The translations under genes and the position numbers were made by a program. Below the pieces are notes generated by a model. That model had not been told where the DNA came from, did no database searches, and saw nothing but the letters and a program-made list of their open reading frames with translations. This document shows, piece by piece, positions 1 to 7,103 of a DNA stretch of 14,198 nucleotides; position 1 is the first letter of the stretch, and every line of letters begins with the position of its first letter. This DNA comes from Candidatus Woesearchaeota archaeon (lineage in GTDB: Archaea; Nanobdellota; Nanobdellia; Woesearchaeales; GCA-2686295): positions 1-14,198 of the forward strand of contig NZBB01000018.1 in NCBI GenBank assembly GCA_002686295.1, read 5' to 3'.

Positions 1-138
1 CTAATGGATTTTTTGAAGAAACTGCACAAAAAAGGAACAACAATTGTAATGGTTACACATGATAAAAATCTTGCAAAACAAGCTCAAAGAACGGAATATT
101 TAAAAGACGGAAAGATTATAAAGGAGGATAGAAGATGA
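1..138 (+). CDS. ABC transporter ATP-binding protein, C-terminal 45 residues (partial)
   Basis: Reading from base 1, an open frame runs to a TGA at 136-138 and gives the last 45 residues of a protein whose start lies outside the window. It contains the segment TIVMVTHD, the H-loop (switch histidine) of ABC ATPases, followed by a typical tail ending in YLKDGKIIKED. The Walker A, signature and Walker B motifs would lie upstream and cannot be seen. The stop overlaps the next ATG as ATGA, so the gene is translationally coupled to the secreted protein and two MacB-type permeases that follow. From that context it is most likely the LolD/MacB-class ATPase that powers them. ABC membership is fairly certain; the subfamily is inferred from the neighbours. 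Confidence 0.85.
   Translation, partial: LMDFLKKLHKKGTTIVMVTHDKNLAKQAQRTEYLKDGKIIKEDRR
121..127 (+). promoter_or_regulatory. Shine-Dalgarno site deciding the start at 135
   Basis: AAGGAGG lies 7 nt before the ATG at 135, inside the end of the ABC ATPase gene. It favours the ATG at 135 over the in-frame ATG at 144. Confidence 0.75.
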
Positions 139-1349
139 TAACAATGCTAAAAAAAAATATTTTTGCAATAATAACATTCTTACTTTTAATGAACATGGTT
201 TCAGCAGTTGAAAACTCTTATTTAACAACAACCCTGATGAAATATGAGCCACAACCAGCCGAACCAGGAAAATATGTTAAAGTATATGTGAAATTGCAGA
301 ATAACGGAACCAGAACAGCTGAAAATGTTGTTTTACAGATTATTCCAACATATCCCTTCAGTCTTGACATAAGAACCTTAGATGAAAAATACATTGGATT
401 GCTTGGCGGAAAAAGTTTTCATGTTGCTGAATTCGATTTAAAAGTTGATGAAAACGCTGTTCAAGGAACAAACACCTTTAAAGTTAGGTATAACATTGAT
501 TCAACTAGACAAAGCTGGGTTGAACAGGAACTATCCTTAACAGTACAATCTCTCGATGCAGTACTTGCTATAAGCAAACTAAGAACTGAACCTAAAAACA
601 TAGTTCCTGGAAGTATAGGAAGCGTAAAGATTGAATTAGAAAACCTTGCAGACTCATATCTTACAGATATAAAAGTTGAACTGGACTTATCATCTAATGA
701 CATTTACTTCGCACCCTATAATTCTGCATCTCAGAAAAATATTTACCAATTAGCAACTGGTGAAAAGAAAGAACTAAGTTTTGATATTTTAGCTTTTCCA
801 GACGCAGAAGCACAGGTTTATAAAATACCCATAGATATAACTTACTATGATAATATGGGAACAGAATATACTCTTTCAGATGTTATAGGAGTAATTGTAA
901 ACAGCGAACCAGATGTAAAAGTAACTGTTGACAGCACAGACATACTAAAAGATAAAATGGTTGGATCTGTAACCTTGAAAATTGTAAACAAAGGATTCAA
1001 CAATATAAAATTTTTAAACCTAAAAATAACGCCAACAGATAAATTTGATATTCTGTCAGCTTCTCCAGAAGAATATGTTGGCAACCTTGATTCAGACGAC
1101 TATGAAACTGTTGAATTTACGTTTTTAATAAAAGACAGCGAAGAAATAGACATACCTCTCAAAATTGAATATTATGATCCTAATAACAATTTTTACGAGG
1201 AAAACTTAGTTGTGAGATTAAAGATTCACAGTTCTCAAGACTTTGGTGAGAATGGTAACGGCAATACTAAGTGGATTATTGCTTTAGTCATAATTGCGAT
1301 GACAGTTTTTTTCTATATAAGAAAAAAAAGAAAAAAGACTAAATCCTAA
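135..1349 (+). CDS. Secreted, C-terminally anchored multi-Ig-like protein (COG1361 / S-layer-domain type)
   Basis: A 404-residue protein with a signal peptide at about residues 1-24 (Lys pair, hydrophobic core, likely cleavage after MVSA). It ends in a transmembrane helix at about 380-395 and a very basic tail (RKKRKKTKS). Between them are about three consecutive Ig-like beta-sandwich units, near residues 33-135, 143-255 and 262-368. They have the look of CARDB/NEW3 domains, with recurring patterns such as VKVYVKLQNNGTRTAENV and VKIELENLADSYLTDIKV. This architecture is known from archaeal COG1361 proteins encoded next to ABC ATPase and MacB/FtsX permeases. The position here, overlapping the ATPase gene and 1 nt before the first permease, fits an extracytoplasmic subunit of that complex. 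The substrate cannot be told. It could alternatively be a surface-layer accessory protein. Confidence 0.75.
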   Translation: MITMLKKNIFAIITFLLLMNMVSAVENSYLTTTLMKYEPQPAEPGKYVKVYVKLQNNGTRTAENVVLQIIPTYPFSLDIRTLDEKYIGLLGGKSFHVAEFDLKVDENAVQGTNTFKVRYNIDSTRQSWVEQELSLTVQSLDAVLAISKLRTEPKNIVPGSIGSVKIELENLADSYLTDIKVELDLSSNDIYFAPYNSASQKNIYQLATGEKKELSFDILAFPDAEAQVYKIPIDITYYDNMGTEYTLSDVIGVIVNSEPDVKVTVDSTDILKDKMVGSVTLKIVNKGFNNIKFLNLKITPTDKFDILSASPEEYVGNLDSDDYETVEFTFLIKDSEEIDIPLKIEYYDPNNNFYEENLVVRLKIHSSQDFGENGNGNTKWIIALVIIAMTVFFYIRKKRKKTKS

Positions 1350-1350
1350 A

Positions 1351-2574
1351 ATGTTTTTTGATTTTCTGAGAATTGTAAGCAGAAACTTAACCAGAAGAAA
1401 ACTTCGCTCATGGCTAACTATGATAGGCATATTCATAGGTATAGCAACTGTTGTAGCACTAATAGGTCTTGGTGAAGGTCTTAGAAATGCTATAACTTCA
1501 CAGTTTGATATGCTGGGAACTGATATAATTACGATACGTGCAGGTGGAATACAGCTTTTTGGTCCTCCAGGAACAGGGGTTGTTAAACCTCTTTCAAAAG
1601 AACTAACTTCTAAAATAGAAAGAATTAATGGAATAAAACATGTTATTCCGAGATTAATAAAAAGTGCACATGTAGAATTTAATGATCGTCTTTCAATAAT
1701 AATTACTGGAAGTCTTCCGTCAGGAGAAACTAGAGATGTTATGGAAGATTATCTTGGATTAAAAGCAGAAGTTGGTAGGCTATTAAAGGATGGCGACAGA
1801 TATAAGGTTGTAATTGGAAACAATCTAAGAAGTGAAGATTCATTTGGAAAAGAATTAAATGTAGGAAACAGACTGCTGATTGAAGGTAGACAGTTTGAAA
1901 TTGTTGGTATTGCAAAAAAGCTCGGAAACTTCATTCTTGATAATGTAATTCTAATAAATGAAGAGTCACAAAGAGAACTTTTTGATGAACCTGAAGAAGT
2001 AAGTGTTTTTGCCATCAGAACAGAGAAAGATATAAATGTTGAAAAAGTTAAAGAGGATATTGAAAAAGTTCTAAGAAAAGAACGGGATGTTAAGAAAGGA
2101 GAAGAGGATTTCAGCGTTGAACTGGCAATTGACACAATAAATACTTTGAATTCAACTCTCTTTGCAGTTCAATTATTTGTTTATATAATTGCAGCAATAT
2201 CTTTATTGGTTGGTGGAATTGGTATTATGAATACAATGTACACTTCGGTATTGGAAAGAACTAAAGAGATAGGCATTATGAAATCTATAGGTGCTCAAAA
2301 CAAAGATGTGTTCTTGTTTTTTCTTTTAGAATCAGGTTTTTTAGGATTTATAGGCGGACTTATAGGAATACTTATAGGAACTTTAATAGCAAAAGGATTT
2401 GCTTATGTAGGATCAATGCAACTAGGCTCAGATCTTATACATGCAGATATAAGTTTTTCACTTATTTTTGGAGCTCTAGCATTTTCATTCATCATAGGAT
2501 GTATTGCAGGCATTACACCTGCTATCCAAGCATCAAAACTTAATCCAGTTGATGCTTTAAGACATGTAAAATAA
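1351..2574 (+). CDS. MacB/FtsX-family ABC transporter permease (first paralogue)
   Basis: A 407-residue permease with MacB topology. One transmembrane helix sits at about residues 20-40, after the amphipathic start FLRIVSRNLTRRKLRSWLTM. An extracytoplasmic MacB-type core follows (about 45-262), then three helices near 268-293, 318-346 and 366-390. The cytoplasmic stretch NTMYTSVLERTKEIGIMK (294-311), followed by SIGA, is the FtsX coupling region that contacts the ATPase. The C-terminus PAIQASKLNPVDALRH is typical of the family. The ATG lies 1 nt after the preceding stop and no Shine-Dalgarno is visible, so translation probably depends on coupling. Family members export or extract peptides, lipoproteins, macrolides or signals; the cargo here is unknown. 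Confidence 0.9.
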   Translation: MFFDFLRIVSRNLTRRKLRSWLTMIGIFIGIATVVALIGLGEGLRNAITSQFDMLGTDIITIRAGGIQLFGPPGTGVVKPLSKELTSKIERINGIKHVIPRLIKSAHVEFNDRLSIIITGSLPSGETRDVMEDYLGLKAEVGRLLKDGDRYKVVIGNNLRSEDSFGKELNVGNRLLIEGRQFEIVGIAKKLGNFILDNVILINEESQRELFDEPEEVSVFAIRTEKDINVEKVKEDIEKVLRKERDVKKGEEDFSVELAIDTINTLNSTLFAVQLFVYIIAAISLLVGGIGIMNTMYTSVLERTKEIGIMKSIGAQNKDVFLFFLLESGFLGFIGGLIGILIGTLIAKGFAYVGSMQLGSDLIHADISFSLIFGALAFSFIIGCIAGITPAIQASKLNPVDALRHVK

Positions 2575-2586
2575 AATAACAGAATA

Positions 2587-3801
2587 ATGAAAAAAGAATA
2601 TTTAAGATATGCATTGAATAATATCATGTATAGAAAACTTAGAAGCTGGCTAACAGTTGTATCAATACTTATAGGTATTGGAGCAATTTTTGCATTAGTA
2701 AGTTTTGGAGTAGGACTTTCCAGATATGTTGATATATTGGCTGCTGAATCCGGCAGTGATAAACTGATAGTGCAAGCAAAGGGTATTGGTGCTCCGGGAG
2801 CAGATGAGAATTTCTTTGTTTCAAAAGAAGAAGTTGATTTCTTAAGAGATGTTAATGGCATTAAAGAAATTGCAGGTCTTTATGGAAAAATCGTTGAAAT
2901 AAACTATGACAAGCAAAAAAAGTATGTTTATCTTGTAAGCAAAAATACTGGTGAAGAAGAAAAACTTGTTGAAGAAATATACACTATAGGTGTTGAAAAA
3001 GGAAGAGATCTTGAAAACGGAGACAGATTAAAAGTTGTTCTGGGACATAATTATCAGTTGCCAGATAAAATATTTGAGAAAGCTTTAGGATTAAGAGATA
3101 AAATAAAAATAAATGATGAAAAAATCTCTGTTATAGGATTTTACGAAGCAATAGGCAATCCTCAAGATGACAGCAACATATACATTACTGATGAAGGATT
3201 TGAGTTCTTATTTCCGGATTTAAAAGATGAATATGCTTTTGTTGTTGCAAGAGTTGAGAAGAATACTGAACCAATCGTTATAGCTAAAAAAGCCGAGGAA
3301 AAACTTAGAAAGTTCAAGGGACAGAAAGAAGGACAGGAAGATTTCTATATACAGAGTTATGAACAATTAATAGAGACTTTCAACACAGTTCTTAATGTTA
3401 TAAATGTTGTTCTTGTTTTGATAGCTCTGATATCATTAGTTGTTGCAGGAGTGAATATTTCTAACACAATGTACACTTCTGTTCTTGAAAGAACTAAGGA
3501 GATAGGAATAATGAAAGCTATTGGAGCTAAGAACAGCGATATAGCAATGATTTTCCTGTTTGAAGCAGGAGTTGTAGGTCTTGTAGGTGGAATCTTTGGA
3601 GTCTTACTAGGATACTTAATAGCGAAAACAGGAGGGAGTATCGCAAGTAATTATGGCTATATTATGCTTCAACCATTTTTTCCATTAACATTAATCGTTG
3701 GCTGTCTTTTATTCTCAACTTTAATTGGAGTGGTTGCTGGAGTAATGCCTGCTCATCATGCCAGCAAGATGAATCCGGCGGATTCTTTGCGTTATGAATA
3801 G
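2587..3801 (+). CDS. MacB/FtsX-family ABC transporter permease (second paralogue)
   Basis: A 404-residue permease built like the gene before it: an N-terminal helix at about 20-43, an extracytoplasmic MacB core (about 45-262) and three C-terminal helices near 268-292, 316-345 and 362-388. It carries exactly the same 18-residue coupling stretch NTMYTSVLERTKEIGIMK (293-310) as its neighbour, whereas the extracytoplasmic cores have diverged strongly (FFVSKEEVDFLRDVNGIKE here). The family ending PAHHASKMNPADSLRYE is present. It starts 12 nt after the previous stop without a clear Shine-Dalgarno. The two permeases probably form a heterodimer on one ATPase. The operon appears to end here, because a TATA-like box for the next gene begins only about 10 nt after the stop. 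Confidence 0.9.
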   Translation: MKKEYLRYALNNIMYRKLRSWLTVVSILIGIGAIFALVSFGVGLSRYVDILAAESGSDKLIVQAKGIGAPGADENFFVSKEEVDFLRDVNGIKEIAGLYGKIVEINYDKQKKYVYLVSKNTGEEEKLVEEIYTIGVEKGRDLENGDRLKVVLGHNYQLPDKIFEKALGLRDKIKINDEKISVIGFYEAIGNPQDDSNIYITDEGFEFLFPDLKDEYAFVVARVEKNTEPIVIAKKAEEKLRKFKGQKEGQEDFYIQSYEQLIETFNTVLNVINVVLVLIALISLVVAGVNISNTMYTSVLERTKEIGIMKAIGAKNSDIAMIFLFEAGVVGLVGGIFGVLLGYLIAKTGGSIASNYGYIMLQPFFPLTLIVGCLLFSTLIGVVAGVMPAHHASKMNPADSLRYE

Positions 3802-3810
3802 AGCAAAAAT

Positions 3811-3819
3811 TATTTAAAG
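3811..3819 (+). promoter_or_regulatory. TATA-like box of a leaderless promoter
   Basis: TATTTAAAG is centred about 26 nt before the ATG at 3841. That is the archaeal TATA-to-start-site distance, so transcription would begin at or next to the A of the ATG. There is no Shine-Dalgarno between box and ATG. The box lies only about 10 nt after the stop of the permease gene, so this gene appears to have its own transcript. Confidence 0.6.
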
Positions 3820-3840
3820 ATTTAAAGCAAGATTCTTTTT

Positions 3841-4899
3841 ATGAAAAACATTCTTTCATTGCTCGACTATGTTCATAGCTTATCTAAAACTGATAAAGAG
3901 CTTTTTTCAAGAATATACTCTGTATCTGGAGATCTTGGTTTGCTAAAAGTTCCAAAAGATATACAACCTTGGGTTTCTTCAAAGTTTGGTTCTGTTGAAG
4001 TTGTTGAATCTCAAAAAATTATTAGAGTTGATAATAGAATAACCTTTGAGAGTTCTTTGTTCAATCAACTAAGAGCAAAGAGACCTATAGATACTAATAA
4101 TAAAACAGATGTTGAAAGCTTAATTAAAAAGACAGAAAATGATCCTTTCTGCAAACCTTTAACAAACACTCCGAGAGACTCTTTCGGTAGAGTTAAAGGA
4201 AAACAATCAATTAGCGCAAGCAACATAGCAAAGTATGATTCTCACCACGGCTTAATAATATTCAAAGAACACAACCCTTTAAAATTCAGTTTATCAAGCA
4301 TAAAAGATTATTTGGAAACAGCTCAAAAATGGATTAACAAAGTTTACAAACTCAACCCTGAAAGAAAATTTCCTTTCATTATGTGGAATTGTCTTTGGAA
4401 ATCAGGTGCAAGCATAATTCATGGCCATATGCAAACTGTTATGGCTAAGGAAAAGCATTATGGTAATATTGAAAAGCTTAAGATGTTTTCAGATGTATAT
4501 ACTGATTTGTTCAAGGCAGATTACTTTAATGACTTGTTCAAATGCCATGAAATCATAGGTCTTGGTTTTAAAAAAGGAAAAAACAAAGTTTTAGCTCATT
4601 TGACGCCTATTAAAGATAAAGAGACAATAATCATAGCAAAAGAATTAAATGACAGCTCAAAAACGATATATAAGGTTTTAAAAGCTTATATGAAAATGGG
4701 TGTCAGAAGTTTTAATGTGGGAATATATTTGAATCCCTTAGATAATTCATGGAAGTTTCCGGTTATTATAAGAATTGTTGACAGAGGAAATCTATCTGAT
4801 AACACAACAGACTTCGGTGGAATGGAAGTATTCGCAGGCACAAGCATTATAAGCTCTGATCCATTTAAAATAATAAATAATATTAAAAAAGAATTTTAG
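3841..4899 (+). CDS. Galactose-1-phosphate uridylyltransferase-like protein (HIT superfamily)
   Basis: A 352-residue protein. The diagnostic segment is KSGASIIHGHMQT (residues 188-200), matching the GalT active-site pattern G-A-S-x-x-H-x-H-x-Q. H196 would be the nucleophile that carries the nucleotidyl group. Other GalT-like parts are DPFCKPLTNTP (101-111), where the family usually has a zinc-binding C-x-x-C, and the strand HHGLIIFKEHNP (135-146). The C-terminus DFGGMEVFAGTSI resembles archaeal GalT-like ends. Only one cysteine (C104) of the usual zinc pair remains, so the zinc site is altered or lost. GalT enzymes interconvert UDP-glucose and UDP-galactose with their sugar 1-phosphates. Next to a glycogen locus, handling of UDP- or ADP-glucose is plausible but not shown; a dinucleoside-tetraphosphate phosphorylase-type activity is an alternative. 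It is leaderless by sequence. Confidence 0.7.
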   Translation: MKNILSLLDYVHSLSKTDKELFSRIYSVSGDLGLLKVPKDIQPWVSSKFGSVEVVESQKIIRVDNRITFESSLFNQLRAKRPIDTNNKTDVESLIKKTENDPFCKPLTNTPRDSFGRVKGKQSISASNIAKYDSHHGLIIFKEHNPLKFSLSSIKDYLETAQKWINKVYKLNPERKFPFIMWNCLWKSGASIIHGHMQTVMAKEKHYGNIEKLKMFSDVYTDLFKADYFNDLFKCHEIIGLGFKKGKNKVLAHLTPIKDKETIIIAKELNDSSKTIYKVLKAYMKMGVRSFNVGIYLNPLDNSWKFPVIIRIVDRGNLSDNTTDFGGMEVFAGTSIISSDPFKIINNIKKEF

Positions 4900-4930
4900 A
4901 TGATTTTGATAATATAACATTCAGTTTTTT
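4885..4930. terminator. Convergent T-tract terminator zone
   Basis: Two convergent genes stop at 4899 (plus) and 4921 (minus), 21 bp apart. On the plus strand a T6 run (4925-4930) follows the uridylyltransferase-like gene. On the minus strand a T6 run (4890-4885) continues into a T-rich stretch after the glycogen synthase gene. Archaeal intrinsic termination needs mainly oligo-T tracts, so each run could serve one gene. There is no stable hairpin. Confidence 0.4.
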
Positions 4931-6696
4931 AAAGCAGTGTTGTGTGCTTTTATATAATTCTCAACGAATTGTTTCCAATCTGCCTTATCTGCAAGATTCT
5001 TCGCCACTAACTTATTTTTGACTCTTTCCTCATGCGATAAATCAGAGAAAGACAGCATTAATTTAAACAACCCATCAACTGTCTGCTCATCAGATTTATT
5101 GAATCTTTCCAAAACATAAATACCTCTTGTTTTGATTTTTTTATCAGGTATTTTCTTATCTATAAAACGTCCAAAACCTGCTAGGTCAGTTGTTATTGAT
5201 GAAACTCCTAAAGCAGCCGATTCTAAAGGTGTATAACCCCAAGGTTCATAATAGCTAGGAAATATCCCTAGATGACTTCCTGCCATGGAATCATAGTATG
5301 AAAGATTCAACAATCCATCATTACCAGTAAGATAAACAGGAAATAATATAACTTTAACTTTATCATCTTTGCAATTATTAAGTCCTGCTTCCCTAAATCC
5401 TTTTATAGTCGGATCATCATCATTTTTTATTCTATGAGTTGAAATAGGAGGATTTCCTGTTCTCTTGAATACAATCATATCTTTCTCTAAATCTTTCAAA
5501 AATTCTTTTGTGAATAAACTATTAACATTTGGTGTTTTTGATTTAACTATATCCATAACTATTTTCTTAAGTATGTTTTCAGATTGAAAATCAACATAAT
5601 TTTTTATGTGCATATAGTAGTTTTTATTCTCTAATATTTCCATGTTGATGCCGTCATTCTCCATTGGAATCCAAAAAAATACTGAGATTGTTCTTTTAGA
5701 GTTCTTTTTCTTCAATGAGTCGTTCAACTTACCTAAAGCATTGATTAATGTATCCATTCCTTTATTCTTGAATTCATACCTTCCAACAATGAAGTATATT
5801 AAGTTATGCTCCAACTCAAAAGTATAATATGGAAAAAAATAAAATGTTAAAAACTGTCTTATTTGTTCTCTTGAAACAAGGTGTTTAACAGATGTTTCTT
5901 CTATAGTTGGAAATTTTCTAATCGTTAAACCGTTGTTTAATATTACTTCTGGTTTTCTTCCGAGAATTTTCTCAGCTTCAATAGCTGTTATCTCTGAAAC
6001 TGTCGTGAAAACATCTGCAGAATTAGCTGCAACTCTTTCAACGTGGAACTTATCCTGCATTTTATAGTGATATGCTCGTTCCTCTGGATTTATATTATCA
6101 AGTATTTTATAGAGATTTTCACCTGAACCGGCCATTGTTCTTCCGAGCATAGTTGCATGAGTTGTGAAAACAGTTTTGAATTTTGAACCACAATTCTTTA
6201 AGTATAAAATTGCGAATCCGGCCAACCATTCATGAAAATGACCAACTGCTTTTCCAGAAATATTTTTTTCTATAGCACACATCATCATTCCAACTGCCCA
6301 ACTCCAAAGCATTGGTTCTTCAAAGTCCCATTTTGAGTTCAATGAATCTATTTTGTGAGAATTCCACAACTCTCCTTTTATTTCATTCTTGTGCGGAATT
6401 AATGATTTGAAATCGATAAGTATTGTATTTGGTGAACCATCTATATTCCATTTTCCGTAGTGACACGGCAAATCCATTTCTTTCATTAAGTTAAATATTT
6501 TCTTGAGTTCAGCAGGAGGTTTTTTCTCAGAAAGCTCTACAACTGCTTTATCTTCAAAGTATGGGCCTATTAAAAAATAGTTTTTGTATATTTCTTTCAT
6601 GGCATAAGCTTTACTTTTAACAACAGTGTATATTCCGCCAACTTTATTGCATACTTCCCATGATGCTTCAAACAAGTAATCTGCTTCTGGTTTCAT
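4921..6696 (-). CDS. Glycogen synthase, GT3 (eukaryote-type) family
   Basis: A 591-residue glucosyltransferase that would extend alpha-1,4-glucan chains from a nucleotide sugar; UDP-glucose is usual for GT3. The N-terminus FEASWEVCNKVGGIYTVV (9-26) is the GT3 signature of animal and yeast glycogen synthases. Other GT3 landmarks are HFHEW (153-157), TTHAT (178-182), NNGL (254-257), VGRYEFKNKG (304-313) with R306, and EPWGYTPLE (484-492) with E484 and E492 as the E-x7-E pair. Eukaryotic enzymes are about 700 residues. This one lacks their C-terminal phosphorylation tail, and where they carry the glucose-6-phosphate-sensing arginine cluster it has only scattered basic residues (R558, K560, K562). 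Control by phosphorylation or glucose-6-phosphate therefore looks unlikely. The ATG overlaps the stop of the upstream small gene as ATGA. It is the last gene of the glucan operon. Confidence 0.92.
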   Translation of the reverse strand: MKPEADYLFEASWEVCNKVGGIYTVVKSKAYAMKEIYKNYFLIGPYFEDKAVVELSEKKPPAELKKIFNLMKEMDLPCHYGKWNIDGSPNTILIDFKSLIPHKNEIKGELWNSHKIDSLNSKWDFEEPMLWSWAVGMMMCAIEKNISGKAVGHFHEWLAGFAILYLKNCGSKFKTVFTTHATMLGRTMAGSGENLYKILDNINPEERAYHYKMQDKFHVERVAANSADVFTTVSEITAIEAEKILGRKPEVILNNGLTIRKFPTIEETSVKHLVSREQIRQFLTFYFFPYYTFELEHNLIYFIVGRYEFKNKGMDTLINALGKLNDSLKKKNSKRTISVFFWIPMENDGINMEILENKNYYMHIKNYVDFQSENILKKIVMDIVKSKTPNVNSLFTKEFLKDLEKDMIVFKRTGNPPISTHRIKNDDDPTIKGFREAGLNNCKDDKVKVILFPVYLTGNDGLLNLSYYDSMAGSHLGIFPSYYEPWGYTPLESAALGVSSITTDLAGFGRFIDKKIPDKKIKTRGIYVLERFNKSDEQTVDGLFKLMLSFSDLSHEERVKNKLVAKNLADKADWKQFVENYIKAHNTALKN

Positions 6697-7043
6697 CCTA
6701 TCAACTCGCTTATTAATATTCCTACAAACATACCTAATAACAATCCGTATATGAACTGTCTTGTTATATGATATTTTAATGGTTCTTGAGTATTATTTTC
6801 ATCTTCTTTTTCATGTTTTTCAATTAAATCAATCATTTTTTCTTTTGAATTAATATTATTTATTTCGTCTGCCAATTTATCTTTGTGCAAAATATGTTTT
6901 ATCCAATTAGAGAAATCATTGCCCTTTAAGTGATGCTTAAAATCTTTATTAGACATATTTAAAACTAGGTTTTTTAAGTCTGACAATCTTTCTGCTTTTC
7001 TACCATTTATTGCAAAGAACCTTTTATGTTTTGGTATGTCCAA
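6693..7043 (-). CDS. DUF5752-like small protein with C-terminal membrane anchor, TTG start
   Basis: A 116-residue protein. Residues 8-65 (RFFAINGRKAERLSDLKNLV, then HHLKGNDFSNWIKHIL, then KLADEI) match my recollection of DUF5752, a small archaeal/bacterial family often found near glycogen and sugar-metabolism genes. A charged helical linker follows (66-92), then a transmembrane helix at about 96-113 (FIYGLLLGMFVGILIS). The start is TTG at 7043-7041, supported by a Shine-Dalgarno just upstream; the first in-frame ATG (residue 30) would delete the conserved N-terminus. It lies 50 nt after the GH57 gene and overlaps the glycogen synthase start by 4 nt. Its function is unknown; a membrane tether or regulatory partner of the glucan enzymes is inference. 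Confidence 0.7.
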   Translation of the reverse strand: MDIPKHKRFFAINGRKAERLSDLKNLVLNMSNKDFKHHLKGNDFSNWIKHILHKDKLADEINNINSKEKMIDLIEKHEKEDENNTQEPLKYHITRQFIYGLLLGMFVGILISELIG

Positions 7044-7046
7044 TTT

Positions 7047-7053
7047 CTCACCT
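7047..7053 (-). promoter_or_regulatory. Shine-Dalgarno site supporting the TTG start at 7043
   Basis: On the minus strand AGGTGAG ends 3 nt before the TTG; the core AGGTG is 5 nt away. It supports a non-ATG start for the DUF5752-like gene. Confidence 0.6.
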
Positions 7054-7081
7054 AACTCTTTTTCTAATAAATTATTCTAAC

Positions 7082-7103
7082 ATTATTTTAATATTATTTT
7101 AAT
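7082..7103. repeat. Perfect 11-bp tandem duplication across the GH57 stop
   Basis: ATTATTTTAAT occurs twice back to back (7082-7092 and 7093-7103). The GH57 stop (TAA on the minus strand, 7096-7094) lies inside the second copy, so the duplication may have shifted the end of that gene or lengthened the 50-nt gap before the next one. No regulatory role is visible. Confidence 0.7.

Noticed and set aside
1749..2135. 128-codon minus-strand open frame inside the first permease gene
   Set aside because: Ser/Phe-rich antisense shadow of the MacB core; no start signal and no domain.
2403..2861. Long open frame (152 codons) on the minus strand across the junction of the two permease genes
   Set aside because: It is antisense to two well-supported permeases, is Ser/Pro/Ile-rich as expected for antisense of helix-coding DNA, and matches no family I recognise.
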